A DNA stretch of 64,000 nucleotides from Bacteroidota bacterium (GTDB taxonomy: Bacteria > Bacteroidota > Bacteroidia > Cytophagales > Spirosomataceae), in contig JAIUOF010000002.1 in NCBI GenBank assembly GCA_020161355.1, positions 62,001-126,000 on the forward strand. Reading direction: 5' to 3'. The position numbers and the translations under genes were made by a program. The notes beneath the pieces were generated by a model. The model did no database searches and was not told the DNA's origin. It saw only the letters and a list, made by a program, of their open reading frames with translations. Shown here one piece after another: positions 9,308 to 17,651 of this stretch. The stretch's first letter is position 1. The number at the start of each line of letters is the position of its first letter.

Positions 9308-10209
9308 TGGATTTTTCTGTAGTAATTCCGGTATATAATGGTGCCAAAAGCATCGGGCATCTGGTAGAGAGTATCGAAAAAGAATTTTCAGGGAAAAATT
9401 TTGAAATCATTTTGGTGAATGACGGCTCAAAAGATGATTCGGCAGCTGTCTGCAAAGAGATTTCTGACGCAAAAGATTTTGTTACTTTTATTGATCTGAG
9501 AAAAAATTTTGGGGAATTTAATGCCGTCATATGTGGCTTAAACCATGTAAATGGCAAATATGGCGTTATCATCGATGACGATTTTCAAAACCCGCCTTCT
9601 GAAATCCTTAAGCTCATCAATAAAGCCGATGAAGGTGATTTTGATGTAGTGTATAGCTATTATGACGAGAAAAAACATCACTGGTTCAGAAATATGGGAA
9701 GTCAATTTGTTAATTACCTGACTACATATTTACTAAAAAAACCTAAAGACTTGTATTTGAGTAGTTTTAAGTTGATTAAAAAAGAGGTAATCGATGAGAT
9801 AGTTAAATTCAAATTACATAACCCTTACATTGATGGCATAATTTTTCAGGTTACTGATAACGTAGGCAGACAACTCGTCGAACATCATAACCGACGAGAT
9901 GGTCAGTCAAACTATTCACTTAGGAAACTTATTTCCCTTTTTCTGACCATTATTTTCGGCTACTCTTTATTGCCATTACGTCTTACATTTCTTGCAGGAT
10001 TTTTATCAATAGTTTTCTCCTTGATTTATATGCTGCTTTATGCCTTTTCCGTAATTCCTGAATGGGGATCTCCTATTGTGATTTTTATGTGTGGGGTAAT
10101 TTTATGTGCATTATCTCTAATTGGAGAATACCTAGGTAATACCTATCTTCTTAATAGCGGCAAGCCACAATTTATCGTAAAATCAATTAACAAAAAGTCT
10201 CAGATTTAG
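9304..10209 (+). CDS. GT2 glycosyltransferase with C-terminal membrane hairpin
   Basis: Family 2 transferase of the polyprenyl-phosphate sugar type (DPM/ArnC/GtrB-like). N-terminal GT-A domain begins FSVVIPVYNGA; the nucleotide-binding motif NDGSKDDS is at 39-46 and the metal motif DDDFQNPP at 91-98. Two hydrophobic segments near residues 210-240 and 248-272 form the membrane hairpin that is typical of this subfamily. It is the last gene of the fdtA-fdtB operon and ends convergent with the next gene (4-base overlap). It probably transfers the amino sugar to, or prepares a lipid-linked sugar for, a surface glycan; that is inferred from context. Confidence 0.85.
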   Translation: MMDFSVVIPVYNGAKSIGHLVESIEKEFSGKNFEIILVNDGSKDDSAAVCKEISDAKDFVTFIDLRKNFGEFNAVICGLNHVNGKYGVIIDDDFQNPPSEILKLINKADEGDFDVVYSYYDEKKHHWFRNMGSQFVNYLTTYLLKKPKDLYLSSFKLIKKEVIDEIVKFKLHNPYIDGIIFQVTDNVGRQLVEHHNRRDGQSNYSLRKLISLFLTIIFGYSLLPLRLTFLAGFLSIVFSLIYMLLYAFSVIPEWGSPIVIFMCGVILCALSLIGEYLGNTYLLNSGKPQFIVKSINKKSQI

Positions 10210-11357
10210 CTATTTGGCACCTGACTAACTGCTATTTTTATTCTTTTAATTGCTTCTACCAGATTGGCCCTGGGTGTGGCAAAATTTAGTCTAAAATATT
10301 CTTTTCCACCAAACACAGAAGAATCCTGAACCCCTACCCCATTTTTTTCAAGTAATGCCACAAAATCAGGCATTTCCAAATCCTCATGGCTGATCCAGGC
10401 CAAATAAGTGGCCTCCAGTGGTTCCATTTTAAGCCCTTTTATCTGATTGATCTCCTTTAACAAATATTCATGATTACCCCGCAAATATTCAAGTAATTGA
10501 ATGTGCCAATATTCTGAATCACGATATGCGGCTAAGGCGGCCACATTCGCAAAATCGGTAGGCATAGGTGCCAGGCCATACCTAAATGCCGAGAAATTTT
10601 TTCTTATTTTCTCATTTGGAATAATAGCCACGGTACATCCCAAACCCGCAATATTGAAAGTTTTACTGGGCGAGAGTAATGTAATACTCTGATTTTCAAT
10701 TTCTTTATTTAAAGAAGCTGCACTTATGTGTTTATGGGATGGATCCATTATTAAATCACAGTGAATTTCATCAGAACACAGTATCAGATTATGCCGAATA
10801 CAAAAATCTGTTAACTTTTGAAGTTCCTCTTTAGAAAAAACCCGACCATTAGGATTATGGGGATTACACAGCATGTACATTTTAACTTCAGAAGTAATAT
10901 TGGCTTCCATGGAATCAAAATCCATCTCCCATCGGTTATTATTCCGAATAAAAGGAATATCAACCAACGAGCGATTGGTCATCGATCCGGCATCCAAAAA
11001 AGGTCGGTAAACAGGAGAAGAAGTCATAACTGCAGCGTGTTGATCTGATACACAACCCGAAGCTGCATATAAGCCCGGAATCATTCCTGGTAGCCAAACC
11101 AACCAGTCTTTTTGGATTTTCCAGTTGTGCTTTTCTTCCATTCTTTGTACAAAGACCTCCTCTAACTGATCAGGAATTCTGGCATAGCCAATAACTCCAA
11201 AATCAACAAGATCAGCCAAAGCTTTTTTGATGGGCCGGGAAACCTCAAAATCCATATCAGCAACCCAAAGAGGAAGGACACCCGCAGGATATTTATCCCA
11301 CTTATAACTATTTGTATTTGTGCGGTTAATAACTTTATCAAAATCAACTATCTCCAT
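10206..11357 (-). CDS. patB: MalY/PatB family aminotransferase (cystathionine beta-lyase)
   Basis: PLP fold I enzyme; characterised PatB/MalY members cleave cystathionine or cysteine conjugates, releasing homocysteine/thiol, pyruvate and ammonia. Motifs: LPLWVADMDFEV near 28-39, CNPHNPNGRVF at 164-174, SDEIHCDL at 195-202 and PLP lysine K232 in SPSKTFNIAGLG. A frame extension to TTG at 11369 exists, but the ATG at 11355-11357 begins directly before the conserved N-terminus (MEIVDFDKVINR), giving 383 residues, so I prefer it. Stands alone on the minus strand; its 3' end overlaps the convergent GT2 gene by 4 bases. Confidence 0.87.
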   Translation of the reverse strand: MEIVDFDKVINRTNTNSYKWDKYPAGVLPLWVADMDFEVSRPIKKALADLVDFGVIGYARIPDQLEEVFVQRMEEKHNWKIQKDWLVWLPGMIPGLYAASGCVSDQHAAVMTSSPVYRPFLDAGSMTNRSLVDIPFIRNNNRWEMDFDSMEANITSEVKMYMLCNPHNPNGRVFSKEELQKLTDFCIRHNLILCSDEIHCDLIMDPSHKHISAASLNKEIENQSITLLSPSKTFNIAGLGCTVAIIPNEKIRKNFSAFRYGLAPMPTDFANVAALAAYRDSEYWHIQLLEYLRGNHEYLLKEINQIKGLKMEPLEATYLAWISHEDLEMPDFVALLEKNGVGVQDSSVFGGKEYFRLNFATPRANLVEAIKRIKIAVSQVPNS

Positions 11358-11375
11358 AAATGTTTCCAAAATTTC

Positions 11376-11419
11376 AAAGATTTGAGGGCATCTTTAGGTC
11401 AGTAAAAATTCAAATCTTT
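11376..11419. repeat. Inverted repeat in the patB leader region
   Basis: Arms AAAGATTTGA (11376-11385) and TCAAATCTTT (11410-11419), perfect over 10 bp with a 24-base spacer, starting 18 bases upstream of the patB ATG. In patB mRNA it would fold into a stem-loop next to the ribosome site. Could be a leader structure or operator; no known riboswitch consensus was recognised. Confidence 0.4.
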
Positions 11420-11536
11420 TTTAATTTATCCAATAATCCTCTGTTATTCAGCCACTTATTTTTCCAATATTTTTACAAAAAGCCCGATTTTAATCTCTCT
11501 TTTACCGAAATTTCAAACATTTATTGAAAAAAATCG

Positions 11537-11544
11537 TAATTTTG
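11537..11544 (+). promoter_or_regulatory. Bacteroidota -7 box TAATTTTG for the small membrane protein gene
   Basis: Exact TAnnTTTG match 27 bases before the ATG at 11572. It lies inside the alternative TTG-started extension (11524), so the transcript would begin after that TTG, arguing for the ATG. No TTTG -33 element with correct spacing is visible. Confidence 0.45.
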
Positions 11545-11571
11545 TCTTTTAGGATTAAATGTGCTTTCAAT

Positions 11572-11934
11572 ATGCAAATAAAAGACAAAAAAACTCCCGG
11601 TCAAAAAATGGTAAAAAAGATGAGTCTTTTAACCAAATGGAGATTGACTTCGATAAGCAGTTATGTAGTCCTTGCTTTGGGGCTAGTATTTTTCAATGAA
11701 TCTTTTTACAGACTTCGTGCAGGTTTTGACACCACTACCTGGTTATTTTTTGGTCTTATAAGTTCAATGATATTTTTTTCCGGACTGGCGATATTCGGCA
11801 AATCGATTATTTATAAAAGCGAGATCAGATCGAAGAAAATATGGAAAGAAAAACAAAAAGCTTTGAAAAAGAGAAAAGTTGAATTTAAAACTGCAAATGA
11901 AAAGCTTACGATACAAAAAAACCCTCAGAATTGA
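11572..11934 (+). CDS. Small two-helix membrane protein, 120 residues
   Basis: I do not recognise a family. From the ATG at 11572 the protein has a basic N-terminus (MQIKDKKTPGQKMVKKM), two hydrophobic segments (about residues 26-44 and 56-75), and a lysine-rich cytoplasmic tail (RSKKIWKEKQKALKKRKVEFK) predicted to be helical, ending TIQKNPQN. Both ends are probably cytoplasmic. An upstream TTG would add 16 residues, but the promoter box at 11537 and the lack of supporting sequence favour the ATG. A strong terminator overlaps the stop codon. Convergent with a 44-residue gene. Probably monocistronic. Confidence 0.65.
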   Translation: MQIKDKKTPGQKMVKKMSLLTKWRLTSISSYVVLALGLVFFNESFYRLRAGFDTTTWLFFGLISSMIFFSGLAIFGKSIIYKSEIRSKKIWKEKQKALKKRKVEFKTANEKLTIQKNPQN

Positions 11935-11941
11935 GGGTTTT
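11918..11941. terminator. Bidirectional intrinsic terminator
   Basis: Stem ACCCTCA / TGAGGGT (7 bp, extended by A-T pairs), loop GAAT, with A runs before and T runs after, so it works on both strands. It overlaps the TGA stop of the membrane protein gene (11932-11934) and also lies after the convergent 44-residue gene. Confidence 0.8.
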
Positions 11942-11960
11942 ACTTTGGATCTTAAATATC

Positions 11961-12095
11961 TTATTGAGCTTTCAGTTCTTCAACAGTAACTTTTTTGATA
12001 TCAGGTCTGAATGTCAACCTTTTGATAGCAGCAATTTTATTGTTGGCAACAGCTCTGTTTTTACGACCTTTTCTTTTTAATTGAGTAACTCCCAT
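11961..12095 (-). CDS. Small basic protein, 44 residues
   Basis: Open frame from ATG at 12093-12095 to TAA at 11961-11963. The N-terminal half is strongly basic (MGVTQLKRKGRKNRAVANNK), resembling a ribosome- or RNA-binding tail; the second half reads IAAIKRLTFRPDIKKVTVEELKAQ. It has its own promoter with an ideal spacing (TTTG-N21-TATCTTTG) and a terminator after it, so it is very probably a real, independently transcribed gene. I do not know a function; its composition suggests association with the ribosome or nucleic acid. Too short to be reported by most gene finders. Confidence 0.68.
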   Translation of the reverse strand: MGVTQLKRKGRKNRAVANNKIAAIKRLTFRPDIKKVTVEELKAQ

Positions 12096-12138
12096 TTCCA
12101 GATATGTTTAAAATTCTTGAACTCAAAATTTCGAGGTG

Positions 12139-12171
12139 CAAAGATAGATAATTATTGATTATTTGCACAAA
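12139..12171 (-). promoter_or_regulatory. Promoter of the 44-residue basic protein gene
   Basis: On the minus strand: TTTG (12168-12171), 21-base spacer, TATCTTTG (12139-12146), then 43 bases to the ATG. This is the full Bacteroidota consensus TTTG-N19-23-TAnnTTTG. Confidence 0.62.
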
Positions 12172-12246
12172 AAAATATCAAAAATAAATCCTTTTTTTTA
12201 AGCCTTAAGATAATTTTCATCCCTAAAAACCATTAATTAATCACAT

Positions 12247-12281
12247 TTTGAAGAATAATAAAACCTCATGACTTATTTTTG
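12247..12281 (+). promoter_or_regulatory. Promoter of the hisS operon
   Basis: TTTG (12247-12250), 23-base spacer, TATTTTTG (12274-12281), 29 bases before the hisS ATG. Matches TAnnTTTG exactly; spacer is at the long end of the usual range. Confidence 0.55.
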
Positions 12282-12310
12282 CAGATATTTTTTTCAGAAA
12301 AGATTTTAAG

Positions 12311-13678
12311 ATGTCGAAACCCAGCCTTGCCAGAGGAACAAGAGATTTTGGCCCTGAAATAATGGTCAAACGCATTTTTATTTTCGAACAAATAAAAAAG
12401 GTATATCAAAAATATGGTTTCCTTCCGCTGGAGACACCAGCCATTGAAAACCTCTCAGTATTGATGGGAAAATATGGCGAAGAAGGGGACCAACTGCTAT
12501 TCAAAATTCTGAACTCAGGTGACTTTGCCAAAGACCTCAATCAGGAAGATTTGAACCGCGGCTCAAAGGATATTTTAAAAAAAGTATCTGAAAAAGGCCT
12601 GAAATATGACCTTACTGTTCCTTTTGCCCGCTATGTGGTAATGAATCGGCACCAACTTGCTCTTCCTTTTAAACGCTATCAGATACAACCAGTTTGGCGG
12701 GCAGACAGACCTCAAAAAGGTCGCTACCGGGAGTTTTACCAATGTGATGCCGATGTGGTTGGAACGGAATCGCTGATATGTGAGGCTGAAATCGTGGCGA
12801 TGCTCCATGAGGTTTTCGAAAATCTGGGGATTAATGATTTTGTAATAAAAATCAACAACCGGAAAATCCTAAGTGGCATTACCGAAGTAATTGGTGCCAA
12901 AGGCAAGGAAACAGACCTGTGTGTGGCGATTGACAAAATTGACAAGATTGGAAAAGAAAAAGTAGAGGAAGAGTTGATTGAACGGGGATTTAGCCCGGAG
13001 AATATCCAAAATCTTCAACCCTTGTTCAGGATTACTCAATCAGAAAATGTAAATTTTGGGGAGCTACGGCAGTGGCTGGCCGAATCTGAAATAGGGCAAA
13101 AAGGGGTAGATGAACTTGAGAATATTTGGGGGTTAACCTCTGCACTTGGTATTAAAAACCCAAAAATTGCGTTCGACCCTTCACTAGCAAGAGGGTTAAG
13201 CTATTACACCGGAGCCATTTTTGAAGTTAAAGCTTTAAATGTTGCCATAGGTAGTATTTCCGGTGGTGGCAGATACGACAACCTTACGGGTACATTTGGT
13301 ATGCCCGGGCTTTCTGGTGTTGGAATATCACTAGGGGTGGACCGAATTTTTGATGTGATGGAAGAATTAAAAATATTTCCGGAACACCTGACACTTTCTT
13401 CGACAAAAGTAATGATAACCAACTTCGGTGAAGATACCCTGGCGAAAAGTCTTGAAATTCTGGGACAATTAAGAGCACATGGAATCAATTCTGAAATATT
13501 TCCGGAAAGTTCAAAAATGAAAAAACAATTTGAATATGCCGACAAGAAAGCCATTCCATTTGTATTAATAATAGGTTCCGACGAAATTCAAAAAGAGGAA
13601 TTTATGCTAAAAAATATGCTTTCCGGTGAACAAATAAGTCTGAAAATTGAACAAATTATTGAAAAACTAAATGCTTAA
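12311..13678 (+). CDS. hisS: Histidyl-tRNA synthetase
   Basis: Charges tRNA-His with histidine; class II synthetase. Motif 1 is near RGTRDFGPE (9-16); motif 2 runs from about 119 (FKRYQIQPVWRADRPQKGRYREF); the histidine-specific loop ARGLSYYTGAIFEV and motif 3 region SISGGGRYDNL follow; the C-terminal anticodon-binding domain starts near 370 (VMITNFGEDTLAKSLEIL). 455 residues is normal. The start ATG lies 29 bases after a good promoter. First gene of a tightly packed run: its last 8 bases overlap mltG. Confidence 0.97.
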   Translation: MSKPSLARGTRDFGPEIMVKRIFIFEQIKKVYQKYGFLPLETPAIENLSVLMGKYGEEGDQLLFKILNSGDFAKDLNQEDLNRGSKDILKKVSEKGLKYDLTVPFARYVVMNRHQLALPFKRYQIQPVWRADRPQKGRYREFYQCDADVVGTESLICEAEIVAMLHEVFENLGINDFVIKINNRKILSGITEVIGAKGKETDLCVAIDKIDKIGKEKVEEELIERGFSPENIQNLQPLFRITQSENVNFGELRQWLAESEIGQKGVDELENIWGLTSALGIKNPKIAFDPSLARGLSYYTGAIFEVKALNVAIGSISGGGRYDNLTGTFGMPGLSGVGISLGVDRIFDVMEELKIFPEHLTLSSTKVMITNFGEDTLAKSLEILGQLRAHGINSEIFPESSKMKKQFEYADKKAIPFVLIIGSDEIQKEEFMLKNMLSGEQISLKIEQIIEKLNA

Positions 13679-14708
13679 AAACAAAAAATTTGTCGCATAC
13701 GCTGTAGTAATCGTATCGACTCTGGCCGCAACATTTGCGTTTTATTTCTGGCAGGTGGCTTATAGTCCTAACCTCAATGTAGATGGGAAAGAGAAATTTG
13801 TACTCTATGTGCCCAAAAACTCAACCTATGAGTCGGTATTGGATACCTTGAGGAAACATAAAATAATCAACGATGAAGTTGCATTTGGATTTATCACCAA
13901 AAGAATGGGATACCGGGACAATATCAGAACAGGCCGATATGAAATCCCGCCCAATTCGGGTAACAAAAGCATCATTTCAAAACTTAGAAATGGAGCTCAG
14001 GACCCTTTAAAACTGACATTTAACAATATCAGGACCAAAGAAGACCTGATTAAGAAATTGGGCAAAAAGCTTGATTTTGACACCAATGAGTTGCTAAATA
14101 AGCTAAATGATCCCGCTGAATGTGAAAAGCTTGGTTTCACCCCGGAAAATGTAATGGCTATGTTTTTACCTGACACCTATTTTATTTACTGGGATACCAC
14201 AGTAGATAAATTTATCGAAAGGATGCAGGATGAGTACAAGAAATTTTGGAATGAAGAAAGACTTTCCAAGGCTTCAGCAATTGGGATGACACCCGTTCAG
14301 GTCGCCGTAATGGCCTCTATTGTACAAAGCGAAACCAACAAACCGGATGAAATGCCTGTTGTAGCCGGCGTATATGTAAACCGCATCGCACAAAACATGC
14401 CGCTTCAGGCTGACCCAACCGTAAAATTTGCGGTTGGTGATTTCAGTATAAAAAGAATATTGACCAAACATCTCAGTGTACAATCTCCTTACAATACTTA
14501 CATTAACACAGGCTTGCCTCCGGGCCCTATTGCACTTCCTGAAAGAGTGGCTTTAGAATCGGTTTTAGATTACAAAAAGCACAATTATACCTATTTTTGT
14601 GCTAAAGAAGATTTTTCAGGATACCATAATTTTGCAGAAAACTATACCGAGCATCTTAAAAACGCCGACAAATATCAAAATGCTCTAAATCAAAGGGGTA
14701 TAAAATAA
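13671..14708 (+). CDS. mltG: Endolytic transglycosylase MltG
   Basis: Membrane-anchored lytic transglycosylase that cuts nascent peptidoglycan strands and sets glycan length. One N-terminal membrane helix (about residues 8-27), a LysM-like region (VLYVPKNSTYESVLDTLRK), then the YceG domain. The catalytic glutamate is E221 in MASIVQSETNKPDEMP, followed by VAGVYVNRI and the substrate-groove residues LQADPTVKFAVG and NTYINTGLPPGPI. 345 residues fits the family. The start overlaps the end of hisS by 8 bases and its stop overlaps the next start (TAATG). Confidence 0.95.
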   Translation: MLKNKKFVAYAVVIVSTLAATFAFYFWQVAYSPNLNVDGKEKFVLYVPKNSTYESVLDTLRKHKIINDEVAFGFITKRMGYRDNIRTGRYEIPPNSGNKSIISKLRNGAQDPLKLTFNNIRTKEDLIKKLGKKLDFDTNELLNKLNDPAECEKLGFTPENVMAMFLPDTYFIYWDTTVDKFIERMQDEYKKFWNEERLSKASAIGMTPVQVAVMASIVQSETNKPDEMPVVAGVYVNRIAQNMPLQADPTVKFAVGDFSIKRILTKHLSVQSPYNTYINTGLPPGPIALPERVALESVLDYKKHNYTYFCAKEDFSGYHNFAENYTEHLKNADKYQNALNQRGIK

Positions 14709-15115
14709 TGTTTAGCTCAAGCACCACATACAGAGTAAGATATGCCGATGTAGATCAGATGGGTTATATGTATTATGGTAATTATGCACGACTGTTTGAA
14801 ATCGGAAGAGTGGAAGCATTGCGGTCGCTTGGTGTTAGATACAAAGAACTGGAGGAAAACGGTGTTTGGATGCCGGTATATGAAAACTACTCCAAATATC
14901 TGGAACCGGCCAAATATGACGATCTCTTAACCATAAAGATAAGTTTGATGGAAATGCCAAAAGTAAGGATCGCGTTTCATGCTGAGATTTTCAATGAAAG
15001 TAACAAATTGATTCACAAAGGACTGACTACCCTGGTATTCTTAAATTCAGAAACCCAAAAAATCACAATTTGCCCTGAAATTATTACCGAAAAGCTTAAA
15101 GTTTTTTTTGAATAA
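14708..15115 (+). CDS. Acyl-CoA thioesterase, YbgC/FcbC type
   Basis: Hot-dog fold thioesterase hydrolysing short-chain acyl-CoA or acyl-ACP; YbgC relatives work near the cell envelope. The characteristic N-terminal motif RYADVDQMGYMYYGNY is at 11-26, with D16 as the likely catalytic aspartate, followed by FEIGRVEALRSLG. 135 residues is the normal length. Coupled to mltG by a TAATG overlap and followed after one base by the YihY-like gene. The natural substrate is not deducible. Confidence 0.88.
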   Translation: MFSSSTTYRVRYADVDQMGYMYYGNYARLFEIGRVEALRSLGVRYKELEENGVWMPVYENYSKYLEPAKYDDLLTIKISLMEMPKVRIAFHAEIFNESNKLIHKGLTTLVFLNSETQKITICPEIITEKLKVFFE

Positions 15116-15116
15116 T

Positions 15117-16064
15117 ATGCTCAGATTACCCAATAGAAATATTACCATAAACAAACTGAAAGACAGGTTACAGAATATATACATTTTGAATACCACCATA
15201 TCTTTATATATTTTTCTGGCCATTTTGTATAAAAAAATCATCAATTTTGACATAGATCAAAGAGCAGCTGCAGTTTCTTTCAGTTTTATGCTGGCTATAT
15301 TTCCGGGTACACTTTTCTTATTTACACTTATTCCATACATCCCGATCCATCAGCTCGATGTATTGATTTTGGATTTCTTAAGAACACTCATGCCGCTGGG
15401 TTTATATGCGGCTGTTTCAAGTACGATTGTCGAAATCGTGAGCCGGCCTCGTGGAGATATCCTTTCTTTTGGTTTTTTGTTTGCACTTTTTGCCGCCACC
15501 AATGGTATGATGTCACTGATGCGGGCCTTCAATATGGCCTTAAAACAAAGAGAGAAGCGTTCTTATTTCAAGGCACGTTGGATTGCCTTTATACTTACGG
15601 CTCTTTTGGTTTTTGTTTTATTGCTGGCCATAGGTATATTAATTGTCGGTAAACTCACCCTCAGCTTTATGATTTCCAAAGGACTGGTTGAGGAGAATTT
15701 CAATGTCATTGGCATCAACCTACTGGGATATATTTCCATTTTTCTGATTTTTTTTCTCGGAATTTCTGTGATATATTATTTCGCACCTGCCATCAAGAAA
15801 AAGCTTAATTTTTTTAACTTCGGGTCAGTTTTTGCCTCCATTTTGTGTATCATAGCCACCAATTTATTTTCTTATTATCTCCAAAATTTCAATTCCTATA
15901 ACCGGCTATATGGTTCTATTGGTACCCTTATTGCGGCAATGGTCTGGCTTTATCTTATCTCTTTGATACTTATTTTAGGATTTGAAGTTAACATCAGTTT
16001 GAGAGGGGCAATAAAAAGAAGCATAAAAAAAACACCGCAGCAATCAGGTGCCTCCGGTGTTTAA
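15117..16064 (+). CDS. YihY/BrkB family inner-membrane protein
   Basis: Integral membrane protein with about six hydrophobic segments. The family core is visible: DIDQRAAAVSFSFMLAIFPGTLFLFTLIPYIP near the N-terminus, a SFGFLFALFAATNGMMSLMRAFNMAL segment, and the C-terminal SIGTLIAAMVWLYLISLILILGFEVN. It used to be labelled ribonuclease BN in error; its transport function is unsettled. An ATG at 15117, one base after the thioesterase stop, is preferred to the TTG at 15108 that would overlap it. Last gene of the hisS run; a hairpin is encoded at its 3' end. Confidence 0.88.
   Translation: MLRLPNRNITINKLKDRLQNIYILNTTISLYIFLAILYKKIINFDIDQRAAAVSFSFMLAIFPGTLFLFTLIPYIPIHQLDVLILDFLRTLMPLGLYAAVSSTIVEIVSRPRGDILSFGFLFALFAATNGMMSLMRAFNMALKQREKRSYFKARWIAFILTALLVFVLLLAIGILIVGKLTLSFMISKGLVEENFNVIGINLLGYISIFLIFFLGISVIYYFAPAIKKKLNFFNFGSVFASILCIIATNLFSYYLQNFNSYNRLYGSIGTLIAAMVWLYLISLILILGFEVNISLRGAIKRSIKKTPQQSGASGV
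16031..16061 (+). terminator. Hairpin at the end of the hisS operon
   Basis: Stem AACACCG / CGGTGTT with a 17-base loop, flanked by A and T/A runs, encoded within the last codons of the YihY-like gene (stop at 16062-16064). The T tract is poor, so termination may be partial. Confidence 0.4.
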
Positions 16065-16356
16065 AAATAAACCTTAACCCATAAAAAAATATTTCAAACA
16101 TTTTTCTTTCTGATTATACTTCCGCCAAAATTGTTCCAATAAGGATTTTTCATCTTTTTTGTTATCAAGCGGTAGTTTTGGACATTTCTTGAAACCAAAA
16201 ATTTCCAAAAAATGGACTTTAAGATAATTTTGAAACCTAAGTCACCTTAAAAATGCCACTTTTAAGTTTGGATAAGTTCTGTTATCTTGCAATAGAATAA
16301 AAACGGGGTAGTTTTTTAATTGACCTGGTTTTATTCTAAAAAATAACAACCCTAAA
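16065..16356. other. AT-rich intergenic region before the symporter gene
   Basis: No convincing gene. It holds an inverted repeat CTTAAAA (16246-16252) / TTTTAAG (16260-16266) about 90 bases before the symporter ATG, and a 44-codon minus-strand frame (16074-16208) that opens only with TTG. No clear promoter pair was found. Confidence 0.5.
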
Positions 16357-17598
16357 ATGAAAAAACTGATAACCAACCTTACCTTTTGGGTTCTTACTGC
16401 AATTAGCAGTGGTGCCTTGATAGGGCACTTTTTCCCCGACAAGGCGACTGAATTTAAATGGATGGGAACCAATTTTATTGAATTGGTCAAACTTTTCATT
16501 TACCCTATAATTTTCTTAACGATTACGCTTGGAATCAGCGGAATGGGAGATTTGAAAAAAGTTGGTAAAGTGGGAGGAAAAGCCCTGATTTATTTTGAAG
16601 TGGTTACCACATTTGCACTTCTGATTGGAATAGTAGTTGCCTATATCATAAAACCGGGAGAAGGCGTAATAGCTGGAAATCTCTCCGCTGCCGATGTAAG
16701 TGAATATGCCGACAAATCAAAAACATTTAGTTGGTTAAAGTTCATAAAAGACAATCTGACTATTCAAGTTTTACTATTTTCAATCATATTTGGTATAATT
16801 TTAAGTAAAATCCAAAACAAATCATTCATAATTAACACATTAAGCACTATTTCCAAATATGTATTCAAGGCCTTACATTGGGTCATGTTCCTTGCTCCTT
16901 TGGGAGCATTTGGTGGAATGGCATTTACTATCGGAAAATATGGTATTCATACCTTAATACCTCTGGGAAAACTCATGCTATCGGTATATATTACGATGGC
17001 CCTTTTCATTTTTGTTGTACTAAATCTCATTTTAAAATATTATAAACTTCGCATCTGGAGTTTTTTGAAATATATCAGAGAAGAGCTGTTAATTGTATTG
17101 GGTACTTCTTCATCAGAGGCTGGTTTGCCCTCACTTATGGAAAAACTGGAACGAATGGGATGCCCAAAATCAGTTGTGGGTTTGGTTGTTCCTGCCGGCT
17201 ATTCTTTCAACCTCGATGGCACCACTATTTATCTTTCCATGGCAACCATATTTTTGGCTCAGGTCTATGGTATTACCCTCAATTGGGAACAGATTATTAC
17301 TGTAATTGGGGTATTAATGGTTACCTCAAAAGGTGCTGCCGGGGTTACCGGAAGCGGCTTTGTGGTATTGGCATCTACCCTTTCTGCCATTAAGGTTATT
17401 CCTATCGAAGGCCTGGCCTTATTGCTGGGAGTTGACAGATTTATGTCAGAAGCCCGAGCAATCACAAATTTTATCGGTAACGGTGTGGCTACAATTTGGA
17501 TTTCAAGAAATGAAAATGAGCTGGATATTAAGAAAATGAATTATGCTCTGACGCATATTTCTGAAACCGAAGATATTTTGAAAGACAACTTTAAATAA
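16357..17598 (+). CDS. Dicarboxylate/amino acid:cation symporter (DAACS, DctA/GltP-like)
   Basis: Secondary transporter in the cytoplasmic membrane, taking up C4-dicarboxylates or glutamate/aspartate with H+ or Na+. About eight membrane helices and the two re-entrant hairpins are visible: the serine-rich HP1 motif GTSSSEAGLPSLMEKL near residue 248, the TM7 motif PAGYSFNLDGTTIYL, the HP2 region SKGAAGVTGSGFVVLAS and the TM8 motif DRFMSEARAITNFIGNGVATI. The last two resemble DctA more than glutamate carriers, which fits the malic enzyme gene 1.3 kb downstream, but substrate remains inferred. Confidence 0.9.
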   Translation: MKKLITNLTFWVLTAISSGALIGHFFPDKATEFKWMGTNFIELVKLFIYPIIFLTITLGISGMGDLKKVGKVGGKALIYFEVVTTFALLIGIVVAYIIKPGEGVIAGNLSAADVSEYADKSKTFSWLKFIKDNLTIQVLLFSIIFGIILSKIQNKSFIINTLSTISKYVFKALHWVMFLAPLGAFGGMAFTIGKYGIHTLIPLGKLMLSVYITMALFIFVVLNLILKYYKLRIWSFLKYIREELLIVLGTSSSEAGLPSLMEKLERMGCPKSVVGLVVPAGYSFNLDGTTIYLSMATIFLAQVYGITLNWEQIITVIGVLMVTSKGAAGVTGSGFVVLASTLSAIKVIPIEGLALLLGVDRFMSEARAITNFIGNGVATIWISRNENELDIKKMNYALTHISETEDILKDNFK

Positions 17599-17651
17599 TA
17601 AGAAATGATAATTAAGTTATTTGACAAATAAGTTTGGGATAAATTATCAAA

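Noticed and set aside
13204..13554. 116-codon minus-strand frame inside hisS
   Set aside because: Antisense shadow of the conserved class II synthetase core; no start context or similarity.
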